Assembly: GCA_937892955.1 (NCBI GenBank)
Contig: CALBKH010000110.1
Coordinates: forward strand, 41,429-105,428
Direction of reading: 5' to 3'
Length of the DNA: 64,000 nt
Source: an uncultured Alphaproteobacteria bacterium
Lineage (GTDB): Bacteria; Pseudomonadota; Alphaproteobacteria; Rhizobiales; Ancalomicrobiaceae
The notes under the pieces are model-generated. The model was not told the origin of the DNA, ran no database searches, and saw only the letters and a list, made by a program, of their open reading frames with translations. This document shows, piece after piece, positions 53,765-61,788 of the stretch (the first letter of the stretch is position 1; the number at the start of each line of letters is the position of its first letter). The translations under genes were made by a program, and so were the position numbers.

Positions 53765-53832
53765 GCCGAGCCGCCACGGCGCCGACGCGCGCCGCGGTGA
53801 AGGCTTCGCTTCCGGTCGCGACCGCGAGAAGA

Positions 53833-53865
53833 GAAGAGGGGCGCGGCTCGGCCGCGTCCCTCTTC
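53833..53865 (+). terminator. Terminator after the octaheme cytochrome operon
   Basis: A 14-base arm at 53833-53846 (GAAGAGGGGCGCGG) pairs with 53852-53865 (CCGCGTCCCTCTTC) with one G-T pair, loop CTCGG, followed by GTCGTTTTCC. It separates this operon from the converging tyrB. Confidence 0.75.
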
Positions 53866-53892
53866 GTCGTTTTCCGTCACGGGCGGGACACC

Positions 53893-55062
53893 TCAGCCGG
53901 GAAAGCCCACCGCCGCCAGCGCCGCCACGAAAGCCGGCACGTCGGCGACCTGCAGGCCGGCGAGATTGATCCGACCGGACCCCGCCATGTAGACCGCGTG
54001 CTCGGTCCGGAGCGTCCGGATCTGCTCGGGCGACAGCGGCAGCGTCGAGAACATGCCCTGCTGACGAGCGAGGAAAGCGAGGCGCTGATCGGCGCGGGCG
54101 AGTGCCGCGCGCACCTCGCGCACCCGCGCCCCCATCCGGTCGAGTTCCTCGCGCCAGACCTTGGTCAGAACGGCACTCTCCAGCACGGTGCGCACGATCG
54201 CCGCGCCGTGATCCGGCGGCATCGACCAGTTCACCCGGGCGAGCGCCGCCATGTTGGACTTCACCGTCGCCGCCGCGGCCTCGTCGCGGGCCAGCGCATA
54301 GATCGCTCCGACGCGCTCGCGATAGAGCCCGAAGTTCTTGTCGCAGGAATAGGCGATCAGCACCTCCGGCAGCACCGCCATCAGCCGGCGCGTCCCGTAG
54401 GCGTCCTCTTCGAGGCCGCGACCGAGCCCCTGATAGGCGAGATCGACGAAGGGCGTCACGCCGCGCGCCGCGAGGAGATCGGCGAGCTCGTCCCACTGCG
54501 CCTCGTCGAGATCGGCGCCGGCCGGGTTGTGGCAGCAGCCGTGCAGCAGCACCACGTCGCCCGGCCCGGCGGCGGCGACCGCCGCCTTCAGCCCGGCGAA
54601 ATCGAGCGTCTGGCTCGCCACGTCGAAGAACGGATGGGCGACGAGCGTCAGCCCGGTCGCCTTGATGATCGGCGCATGGTTCGGCCAGGTCGGCGTACCG
54701 ACGAGCACCCGCGCACCGGGCTTCGCCATCGCGATCAACTCCGCGCCGAGACGCAGCGCACCGGTGCCGCCCGGCGTCTGTACGCCGACGAGCCGCGCTC
54801 CCGGATCGGCACCGAACGCGATCGGCTTCAACAGGTCGACGAAGGTGAGGTCGCCCTCCGGACCGAGATAGGACTTGGTGGTGCGCGTCTCGAGCAGGAT
54901 CCGCTCGGCCTCCTTCACCGCGCGCATGATCGGCGTCGCGCCGGTCTCGTCGCGGTAGACCCCGACCCCGAGGTCGAGCTTGTTCGCTCGCGGATCGTCA
55001 CGGAAGAGGCCGATGAGGGCGAGGAGGGCGTCGGCGGGTTGCTCGGCGAGGGTCTCGAACAT
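53893..55062 (-). CDS. tyrB: Aromatic amino acid aminotransferase
   Basis: A 389-residue PLP enzyme of the class I aminotransferase AspC/TyrB group. The PLP Lys lies in AYSCDKNFGLYRERVGAI; other marks are LLHGCCHNPAGADL (the NPxGxD motif) and the C-terminal MAGSGRINLAGL with the substrate Arg. It exchanges the amino group of aromatic amino acids or aspartate with 2-oxoglutarate. It has no evident tie to its neighbours. Confidence 0.93.
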   Translation of the reverse strand: MFETLAEQPADALLALIGLFRDDPRANKLDLGVGVYRDETGATPIMRAVKEAERILLETRTTKSYLGPEGDLTFVDLLKPIAFGADPGARLVGVQTPGGTGALRLGAELIAMAKPGARVLVGTPTWPNHAPIIKATGLTLVAHPFFDVASQTLDFAGLKAAVAAAGPGDVVLLHGCCHNPAGADLDEAQWDELADLLAARGVTPFVDLAYQGLGRGLEEDAYGTRRLMAVLPEVLIAYSCDKNFGLYRERVGAIYALARDEAAAATVKSNMAALARVNWSMPPDHGAAIVRTVLESAVLTKVWREELDRMGARVREVRAALARADQRLAFLARQQGMFSTLPLSPEQIRTLRTEHAVYMAGSGRINLAGLQVADVPAFVAALAAVGFPG

Positions 55063-55197
55063 GGAATCTCCGGAAGGCCGAAAGGACGGGCGAGGCCTTC
55101 TCTACCATGTTCCGACCGAACCGGAACGCCGGATCGACCCGACCGCCCCCTTGGCGTCGAACCCGGGACGATCGACGCGTGACCGCGGGAGCGGACG

Positions 55198-55506
55198 TCA
55201 GGTCGGCGACCCCGCCTCCGCCTCCGACCGGCCGAGGAACGGCGCCTCCACCTCGCGCGTCTCCTTCGACGGTACCACCGGCACGATCTCGAACGAGACG
55301 CCGAGACCGCGCCATTTCAACACCCACTCCTGCAACCGCCGCAGGTCGTCGCAGCGTATCAACCGGAAGCAGCGCGCGAAATTCGCCTCGATCCGGCTGT
55401 CGAGGTGATCGAGCCCGTCGGGGAGCATCCGCCCGTCGGGGAGCATCCGCCGATGGATCGGCACCATGTCGGCGTCGCGGAAGCGGTCGATCACCATGAA
55501 CGGCAT
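55198..55506 (-). CDS. DUF3303 domain protein
   Basis: A 102-residue protein starting MPFMVIDRFRDADMVPIHRR, with the family ending FEIVPVVPS. DUF3303 proteins are small cytoplasmic alpha/beta proteins of unknown role. The segment GRMLPDGRMLPDG shows an 18-base tandem duplication (near 55419-55450) that gives two copies of RMLPDG; most family members have one. Start at 55506 is the first ATG of the family-like part. Confidence 0.8.
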   Translation of the reverse strand: MPFMVIDRFRDADMVPIHRRMLPDGRMLPDGLDHLDSRIEANFARCFRLIRCDDLRRLQEWVLKWRGLGVSFEIVPVVPSKETREVEAPFLGRSEAEAGSPT

Positions 55507-55556
55507 CGTGAGGATCCCCACCGGCGGCCGGACGACCGGCCGTCGCGGCGGTCCTG

Positions 55557-56015
55557 TCACCGACAGCGGAGGAAGGCGAGCCCGTCGACGATCGCCCCCG
55601 GCATCGTCCCGATCCGCGCTTTCGCGGCGTCGAGATCGATCGACGCGCCGGACGAACTCTCCCAGCGCCGGGCGAGCAGCCGACCACCGGCCGGATCCCA
55701 GAGGATCACCACCGCCCCCGGTCCGGCGACCGTGTCGGGTCGCCGCGCCGCCCGGTGGTCGCAGGAGACGAGGGCTTCGCCCTCCTCGCGCGTCGCCGGA
55801 TCGAAGAACAGCCGCCGCCAACGCGCCTCCGCCTCGGCGTCGCGCATCCGCGATTCCGAGTCGTGGCCCTGCATGGCCGGGGCCCCCGCTGCGGCTTTGC
55901 GCATCGCTTCGAGCGCGCTATCCTCGGCGCGAACCACGGGCGGGGCGGCGAGGATCGCCACCACCGTCGCCACACATGCGTTGAAACACGTGGTTCGGGA
56001 GAGCTCCGACATCAT
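55557..56015 (-). CDS. Hypothetical secreted protein divergent from nirS
   Basis: A 152-residue protein with a signal peptide (about residues 1-30, ending VVRAED), then a charged helical stretch and a domain with VVILWDPAGGRLLARRWES and a terminal Cys (AFLRCR). I do not recognise the family. It starts 107 bases from nirS on the other strand, so the FNR/NNR-type box between them could also serve it. Two Met codons at the start are equivalent. Confidence 0.65.
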   Translation of the reverse strand: MMSELSRTTCFNACVATVVAILAAPPVVRAEDSALEAMRKAAAGAPAMQGHDSESRMRDAEAEARWRRLFFDPATREEGEALVSCDHRAARRPDTVAGPGAVVILWDPAGGRLLARRWESSSGASIDLDAAKARIGTMPGAIVDGLAFLRCR

Positions 56016-56048
56016 TTTCCGATCTTCCCCGACGCGAGGGGCGTCGTC

Positions 56049-56062
56049 TTGATCGTTTTCAA
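56049..56062 (+). promoter_or_regulatory. FNR/NNR-type box upstream of nirS
   Basis: TTGAT-CGTT-TTCAA differs from TTGAT-N4-ATCAA at one base. Its centre is 66 bases before the nirS start; a class II promoter would begin transcription near 56097. Denitrification genes are classically controlled from such boxes by NnrR, Dnr or FNR. Confidence 0.7.
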
Positions 56063-56121
56063 GGCGGACTCACGGATTCGTGACCAACTGTCGGGTCGTT
56101 CGGTCCCTGTAGGAGAGGAAC

Positions 56122-57816
56122 ATGACCCACGCCGTATTCCATTCGGCGAAGCTTCTCGGCGGTGCTGCGCTCGCGAGCCTCATGCTCGCCGCGCTGCCCA
56201 GCGCCGGCTTCGCTCAGACCGCCGATGCCCCGCCGACGCTCACCAAGGAGCAGATGGAGCAGGGCAACACCATCTACTTCCAGCGCTGCGCCGGCTGCCA
56301 CGGCGTTCTGCGCAAGGGCGCCACGGGTAAGAACCTCGAGCCCGCCTGGACCAAGAAAGCCGCCGACGGCACCGTCACCGAGGGCGGCACGCTCAAGCTC
56401 GGTCAGTCGCGTCTCGAGAAGATCATCGCCAACGGCACCGACGGCGGCATGGTCAACTTCGACGACATCCTCAGCAAGGACGAGATCAAGCTGATCGCGA
56501 CCTACATCCAGCAGACGCCGGTCGCCCCGCCCGAATGGGGCATGAAGGACATGATGGCGTCCTGGAAGAACATCGTTGCGCCGGACAAACGTCCGACCAA
56601 GCAGATGAACAGCATCAATCTGTCGAACGTCTTCTCGGTGACGCTGCGTGATGCGGGCCAGATCGCCCTCATCGACGGCGACACCAAGCAGATCATCTCG
56701 ACGGTGAAGACCGGCTACGCCGTTCACATCTCGCGTCTGTCGGCCTCCGGCCGCTACGTCTACGTCATCGGCCGCGACGGCCTCTTGTCGCTGATCGATC
56801 TGTGGATGGAGAAGCCCGCCGTCGTCGCCGAGATCAAGATCGGCCTCGACGCCCGCTCCGTCGACACCTCGAAGTTCAAGGGCTACGAGGACAAGTACGC
56901 GATCGCCGGTTCCTACTGGCCGCCGCAGTACGTCATCATGGACGGTGACACGCTGAAGCCGCTCAAGGTCGTCTCGACCCGTGGCGTCACCGTGGACGGC
57001 GAATATCATCCCGAGCCGCGCGTCGCTTCGATCGTGTCGTCTCAGATCAAGCCGGAGTGGGTGGTCAACATCAAGGAGACCGGCCTCATCCAGCTCGTCG
57101 ACTACTCCGACATCAAGAACCTGAAGACCACCACCATCGAGTCGGCCAAGTTCCTGCACGACGGTGGTTGGGATTCGACCGGCCGCTACTTCCTGGTCGC
57201 CGCCAACGCCTCCAACAAGGTGGCGGTGGTCGACACCAAGGAAGGCAAGCTCGCTGCTCTCGTCGACACCAAGAAGATCCCGCATCCGGGTCGTGGCGCG
57301 AACTTCGTCCATCCGAAGTTCGGTCCGGTCTGGGCAACGGGCCATCTCGGCGCCGACGTGATCACCCTGATCGGCACCGATCCGGAGAAGCATCCGGACA
57401 GCGCCTGGAAGGTGGTGCAGGAGCTCAAGCACATGGGCGCCGGCAACCTCTTCGTGAAGACCCATCCGAAGTCCAAGAACCTGTGGGCCGACGCGCCGCA
57501 GAATCCGGAGAAGGACATCGCCGAGTCGGTCGCGGTCTACGACCTGACCAACCTCGACAAGGCTCCGGAGATCATCAACGTCGCCAAGCTCGCCGGCCTG
57601 CCGGAGTCCAAGGCGATCAAGCGCGTGACCCAGCCGGAATATTCGAAGGACGGCACCGAGGTGTGGGTGTCGCTGTGGGCCGGTAAGACCGAGCCTTCGG
57701 CGGTCGTGGTCTTCGACGACGCCACCCGCAAGGTGAAGGCGGTCGTCAAGGATCCGAAGCTGATCACCCCGACCGGCAAGTTCAACGTCTACAACACCCA
57801 GCACGACATCTACTGA
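56122..57816 (+). CDS. nirS: Nitrite reductase, cytochrome cd1 (NO-forming)
   Basis: A 564-residue periplasmic enzyme that reduces nitrite to nitric oxide. Signal peptide ends GFAQ. The heme c domain has CAGCH (Cys56, Cys59, His60). The d1 beta-propeller (about 160-564) shows TGYAVHISRLSASGRY with the d1 proximal His, and GANFVHPKFGPVWATGHLG with the distal His pair region; the end KFNVYNTQHDIY is the conserved NirS tail. First gene of the nir cluster, behind an FNR/NNR-type box. Length is normal. Confidence 0.98.
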   Translation: MTHAVFHSAKLLGGAALASLMLAALPSAGFAQTADAPPTLTKEQMEQGNTIYFQRCAGCHGVLRKGATGKNLEPAWTKKAADGTVTEGGTLKLGQSRLEKIIANGTDGGMVNFDDILSKDEIKLIATYIQQTPVAPPEWGMKDMMASWKNIVAPDKRPTKQMNSINLSNVFSVTLRDAGQIALIDGDTKQIISTVKTGYAVHISRLSASGRYVYVIGRDGLLSLIDLWMEKPAVVAEIKIGLDARSVDTSKFKGYEDKYAIAGSYWPPQYVIMDGDTLKPLKVVSTRGVTVDGEYHPEPRVASIVSSQIKPEWVVNIKETGLIQLVDYSDIKNLKTTTIESAKFLHDGGWDSTGRYFLVAANASNKVAVVDTKEGKLAALVDTKKIPHPGRGANFVHPKFGPVWATGHLGADVITLIGTDPEKHPDSAWKVVQELKHMGAGNLFVKTHPKSKNLWADAPQNPEKDIAESVAVYDLTNLDKAPEIINVAKLAGLPESKAIKRVTQPEYSKDGTEVWVSLWAGKTEPSAVVVFDDATRKVKAVVKDPKLITPTGKFNVYNTQHDIY

Positions 57817-57824
57817 TGTCTCCC

Positions 57825-57852
57825 GCCTCCGGGGGCGCTCGCCCCCGGAGGC
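57825..57852 (+). terminator. Very strong hairpin between nirS and the NirT-like gene
   Basis: GCCTCCGGGGGC, loop GCTC, GCCCCCGGAGGC: a perfect 12-base GC stem nine bases after the nirS stop, followed by TTCTCCTCCTC. It may end most nirS transcripts and let part read into the rest of the cluster. Confidence 0.75.
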
Positions 57853-57890
57853 TTCTCCTCCTCATTCGCCCATCGGTAGGAGCCGGACCC

Positions 57891-59738
57891 ATGGCGGGCC
57901 TCTTCGGGAAATTGTCTTCGCTCTGGAGCACTCTGCGTCGTCCGAGCGTCTCCTGGTCGATCCTGACGTTGACCGCCGGCGGGTTCGTCGCCGGCATCGT
58001 CTTCTGGGGCGGCTTCAACACCGCCATGGAAGCGACCAATACCAAGGAGTTCTGCATCTCCTGTCACGAGATGGAGAGCACCGTCTACCAGGAGTACAAG
58101 GGCACCATCCACGCGGCCAACCGCACCGGCGTCTCCGCCGTGTGCTCCGACTGCCACGTGCCGAAGGACTGGACCCACAAGATCATCCGCAAGATCCAGG
58201 CGTCCCAGGAAGTCTGGGGCAAGCTCACCGGTTCGATCTCCACGCCCGAGAAGTTCGACGCCAAGCGCCTCACCCTCGCCAAGCACGAGTGGGAGCGCAT
58301 GAAGGCGACCGACAGCCGCGAATGCCGCAACTGTCACACCTTCGAGGGCATGAACCCGGAGAACCAGCGCCCGCGTGCCCGCAAGCAGCACATGGCGGCG
58401 ATGGAGGCCGGCAACACCTGCATCGACTGTCACAAGGGCATCGCCCACAAGAACGTTCGTGACCGCCTGACCGACGCCGAGATGGAAGCGCTCGAGAAGC
58501 CGGTCGCCGCCTTCGCCCGCCCGATCCCGGCGACCTACACCGAAGGCCTCGCCCGCGCCGAGGCGAAGGAAGCCGCCGCCGCCAAGGCCAAGGAGGCCGA
58601 GATCGCCGCCGCCGCCGACGCCGTCGCCTCGACGAAGGTCGCCCAGGCCAGGGCCGAGATCGAGAAGGCCGCGCAGGCGAAGATCGCCGCCGCTCTCGCC
58701 GCCGCCAAGCCGGCCGATGGCGCCGCACCGGCCGCCGCTCCCGCCGCGGCCGCGGCTCCGGCTGCCGCTCCGGCCGCCGCCGCTTCGACCGGCGGCATCG
58801 ACTGGGCCGGCGTCAAGGTTCAGAAGGTCAACCTCTTCTATCCCGGCATCGCCTCCTACGAGTGGGTGCAGACCGGCCGTGACCACGGCGGCGCCCGCAC
58901 CTTCCTGAAGTCCGGCGATCGCTGTGCCGAGTGCCACATCAAAGAAACCAAGGACATGGGCGCCAAGATCGTCTCCGGCGAGAAGGCCGAGCCGACGCCC
59001 ATCCCCGGCAAGCGCGGCAACGTCGACGTCGGCGTCCAGGTCGTCTACGACGCGGACAAGCTCCACTTCCGCTTCCAGTGGACCAACGCCGCCCACGCGC
59101 CGGTCCCCTTCGCCGAGGGCGGCAAGCTCGACCCGATGAACCAGGTCAAGCTCGCGGTGACGCTGGCCAAGGCCGAAGGCATCGAGCGCATCGATCAGGC
59201 CGGCTGCTGGACCTCGTGCCACTCCGACGCCCGCACCATGCCGGATACGCCCAAGGCCGACGCACTGAAGGCCGGCCCGGCCGAGCTGAACCTCACCGAC
59301 GGCGTCCGCAAGTACCTCGCCGACACCCGCACCGAAGTCGACCTCAAGGGCGATTCTGGCGCGCGCGGCGGCTGGAACAAGCTGAAGCCCGCCGCCGACA
59401 TCGAGGCGATGCTGAAGGCCGGATCCTTCCTCGACCTGATGCGCTTCCGCTCCGGCGCCGCGCCCGAGCACGGCTACATCCTGGCCGACCGCATCATGGA
59501 GGGCGGCAGCCCGATCGAAGCCACCGGCACGCTCGACGGCGACACCTGGACGGTCACCATGACCCGCTCGCTCGAGGCCGCGACCGACAAGGAACTGGCG
59601 ATCGAACCGGGCAAGACCTACATCATCGGCATCGCCCTCCACGACGACTACGCCGCGGCCCGCTTCCACCATGTGTCGCTGGCCCTCAAGTTCGGCCTCG
59701 ACCTCGCGGACGCCGAGATCGTCGCGACCAAGAAGTGA
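57891..59738 (+). CDS. NapC/NirT-type tetraheme cytochrome fused to a C-terminal heme domain
   Basis: A 615-residue membrane-anchored cytochrome. One N-terminal membrane segment (TLTAGGFVAGIVFWGGF) leads to a NirT/NapC domain with CISCH, CSDCH, CRNCH and CIDCH. A long Ala/Glu/Lys helical linker (about 225-310) joins it to a second domain with CAECH and an unusual CWTSCH (three residues between the cysteines), resembling the heme-binding domain of ethylbenzene-dehydrogenase-like proteins (TRSLEAATDKELAIEPGKTY). It probably passes quinol electrons to NirS. The 75 bases of frame before 57891 are not coding. Confidence 0.85.
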   Translation: MAGLFGKLSSLWSTLRRPSVSWSILTLTAGGFVAGIVFWGGFNTAMEATNTKEFCISCHEMESTVYQEYKGTIHAANRTGVSAVCSDCHVPKDWTHKIIRKIQASQEVWGKLTGSISTPEKFDAKRLTLAKHEWERMKATDSRECRNCHTFEGMNPENQRPRARKQHMAAMEAGNTCIDCHKGIAHKNVRDRLTDAEMEALEKPVAAFARPIPATYTEGLARAEAKEAAAAKAKEAEIAAAADAVASTKVAQARAEIEKAAQAKIAAALAAAKPADGAAPAAAPAAAAAPAAAPAAAASTGGIDWAGVKVQKVNLFYPGIASYEWVQTGRDHGGARTFLKSGDRCAECHIKETKDMGAKIVSGEKAEPTPIPGKRGNVDVGVQVVYDADKLHFRFQWTNAAHAPVPFAEGGKLDPMNQVKLAVTLAKAEGIERIDQAGCWTSCHSDARTMPDTPKADALKAGPAELNLTDGVRKYLADTRTEVDLKGDSGARGGWNKLKPAADIEAMLKAGSFLDLMRFRSGAAPEHGYILADRIMEGGSPIEATGTLDGDTWTVTMTRSLEAATDKELAIEPGKTYIIGIALHDDYAAARFHHVSLALKFGLDLADAEIVATKK

Positions 59739-59749
59739 GAAGAACCGCC

Positions 59750-60235
59750 ATGACCGCCCTCGCCCGGTGCCTGCGTGACGACCACCCCCAAGGGTCGCGA
59801 CGCGTGATCGGGGCGGTCATGGCGGGCCTCGTCCTCCTCGCCTGCGCCATCCCCGGACCGGCCGCGGCCCAGAGCCCCAAGCTGACCCCGGAGGAGCGCG
59901 CCGCGATCTGCGCCGAGGCCGAACCGCGCCTAAAGGACTGGCTCGCCGACCATCCGATCGGCGAAGCCACCGTGGTCGTGGCCACCTGGAAAGAGGTCTT
60001 CTGCCCGGAGACCGTCACCGTGAAGGCCGGCCAGAAACTGCTCTTCGTCAACGTCGAGAAGCGCACCTCCCATTCGGTGTGGTTCAAGGCCGACGGCCGC
60101 GCCGAGAGCCAGCGCTTCTTCCCCGACGAGACCGTCGAACAGCCCGTCGACCTCGACGAGGGCGAACACGATTTCGTCTGCGGTCCCCATCCCTGGATGC
60201 GCGGCAAGGTCATCGTCGAAGGGGCGAAGAAATGA
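59750..60235 (+). CDS. Cupredoxin (type 1 copper protein)
   Basis: A 161-residue secreted protein with signal segment (about 18-41). The type 1 copper ligands are visible: His in KRTSHSVWF, and Cys, His, Met in FVCGPHPWMRGKV (C-x2-H-x2-M). An N-terminal extension has two further Cys (AAICAE, EVFCPE). It lies 11 bases after the fused cytochrome, and its stop overlaps nirC, so it belongs to the nir cluster and is a likely electron donor to NirS. Named family uncertain. Confidence 0.82.
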   Translation: MTALARCLRDDHPQGSRRVIGAVMAGLVLLACAIPGPAAAQSPKLTPEERAAICAEAEPRLKDWLADHPIGEATVVVATWKEVFCPETVTVKAGQKLLFVNVEKRTSHSVWFKADGRAESQRFFPDETVEQPVDLDEGEHDFVCGPHPWMRGKVIVEGAKK

Positions 60236-60579
60236 AGCCGCTCCTCGCCACCCTCCCGGCGCTCGCACTGCCGCTCCTGGCGGCGGTCCTCGTCGCCTCG
60301 CCGATCTCGGCGGCGCGCTCCGAACCGGATGCGGCGACGAAGACGCGCCTCACCCATCTCCTCGTCCAGGATTGCGGCTCCTGCCACGGCCTCACCCTCC
60401 AGGGCGGCCTCGGCAAGCCGCTCCTGCCCGAGAACGTCTCCGACCGCGACGCCGAAGTCCTGGCCGAGATCATCCTCGACGGCATCCCGGGCACGCCGAT
60501 GCCGCCGTGGAAGGGGCTCCTGAGCCGGGACGAAGCCCTCTTCATCGCCGAAACACTGAAGAGGGGGCTGCCGCAATGA
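60232..60579 (+). CDS. nirC: Cytochrome c55X, NirC
   Basis: A 115-residue periplasmic monoheme cytochrome with a signal peptide (ending SAARSEP). Heme motif CGSCH in VQDCGSCHGLTLQGGLG; axial Met probably in GTPMPPWKGLL, both typical of NirC. Suggested to give electrons in heme d1 maturation or nitrite reduction. ATGA overlaps at both ends tie it to the cupredoxin gene and nirF. Confidence 0.92.
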   Translation: MKPLLATLPALALPLLAAVLVASPISAARSEPDAATKTRLTHLLVQDCGSCHGLTLQGGLGKPLLPENVSDRDAEVLAEIILDGIPGTPMPPWKGLLSRDEALFIAETLKRGLPQ

Positions 60580-61784
60580 CCACCACTCCGACCTCCCGCC
60601 GCGGTCTCTTCCGCGCCGCGAGCGCCGGCTTGGCGGCGGGCCTGCTGCCCGGCACCGCCCGCGCCGCGGAACCGATGGTCCGCGGCACCGGCGACCTCGG
60701 CCTGATCGTCGAGCGCGCCACCGGCTCGCTGCTCCTCGTCGACACCACCGCCCGTTCGGTGCTGGCGCGGATCGACGGTCTCGGCGACATGAGCCACGCC
60801 TCGTTGGTCTACGACCGCTCCGAGCGCTGGGCCTTCGTCTTCGGCCGCGACGGCGGCCTGACCAAGGTCGATCTCCTCACCGCCTCGATCGTGAAACGCG
60901 TCGTCCAGGGCGGCAACGCCATCGGCGGCGCCATCTCCGACGACGGCAAGCTCGTCGCCGTGTCGAACTACAAGCCCGGCGGCGTCCGCGTCTTCGACGC
61001 CGAGACGCTGGAGATGCTCGCCGACGTGCCGGCGATCGACCGCCGCGGCGCGCCGTCGAAGACCGTCGGTCTCGTCGATCTGCCCTTCCGCACCTTCGCC
61101 TGGTCGCTGCTCGACGGCGACGAGATCTGGATCGGCGACTTCACCGACGCCCGCGCCCCGAAGCTGACGAAATATCCCGACATCGGCCGCCTTCCCTATG
61201 ATGGCGTCGCCACCTCCGACGGTCGTTGGTACATCGCCGGCCTGTTCGGCGAGGACGCACTTACGCGCCTCGACCTGTGGACCGACGGTGCGAAGCCGGA
61301 GAAGGTGCTCGCCGGCTACGGCAAGGGTGCCGAACCGCTGCCCGTCTACAAGATGCCGCACATGGAAGGCTGGGGCTCGGCCGGCGATCTCCTGTTGATG
61401 CCGGCGGTCGCCCATCACGAGGTGCTGGCCGTCGACCGCAACAGCTTCCGCGAAGTCGGCCGCATCGCCGTTCACGGCCAGCCGGTGTTCTGCGTCGCCC
61501 GCCCCGACGGCCGTCAGGTCTGGGTCAACTACGCCCATCCTCACAACGACACGGTCGAAGTCATCGACGTGCCGAGCCTGAAGGTGGTGCATTCGTTCAA
61601 ACCGGGACCGGCGGTCCTCCATCTCGAGTTCTCGCCGCGCGGCCACGAGGTCTGGATCTCGGTGCGCGACGAGAACCGCATCGACATCCACGAGACCAAG
61701 ACCTTCACCAAGATCGGCGAGATCGCGGCCAAGAGCCCCTCGGGCATCTTCTTCACGCCGCGCGCCCATCGGCTGGGAGTGTGA
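60576..61784 (+). CDS. nirF: Heme d1 biosynthesis protein NirF
   Basis: A 402-residue periplasmic protein of the d1-type beta-propeller fold, with a twin-arginine signal (SRRGLFRAASAGLAAGLL). NirF marks: GDLGLIVERATGSLLLVDT, YDRSERWAFVFGRDGGLTKV and NYAHPHNDTVEVIDVP. It acts late in heme d1 synthesis. It is paralogous to the NirS propeller but has no heme c domain. Start overlaps the nirC stop. Confidence 0.95.
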   Translation: MTTTPTSRRGLFRAASAGLAAGLLPGTARAAEPMVRGTGDLGLIVERATGSLLLVDTTARSVLARIDGLGDMSHASLVYDRSERWAFVFGRDGGLTKVDLLTASIVKRVVQGGNAIGGAISDDGKLVAVSNYKPGGVRVFDAETLEMLADVPAIDRRGAPSKTVGLVDLPFRTFAWSLLDGDEIWIGDFTDARAPKLTKYPDIGRLPYDGVATSDGRWYIAGLFGEDALTRLDLWTDGAKPEKVLAGYGKGAEPLPVYKMPHMEGWGSAGDLLLMPAVAHHEVLAVDRNSFREVGRIAVHGQPVFCVARPDGRQVWVNYAHPHNDTVEVIDVPSLKVVHSFKPGPAVLHLEFSPRGHEVWISVRDENRIDIHETKTFTKIGEIAAKSPSGIFFTPRAHRLGV

Positions 61785-61788
61785 CGCC

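Noticed and set aside
57816..57890. Extension of the NirT-like protein by 25 residues to the end of nirS
   Set aside because: The stretch spans the strong hairpin and is not membrane-anchor sequence; ATG 57891 has TAGGAG before it.
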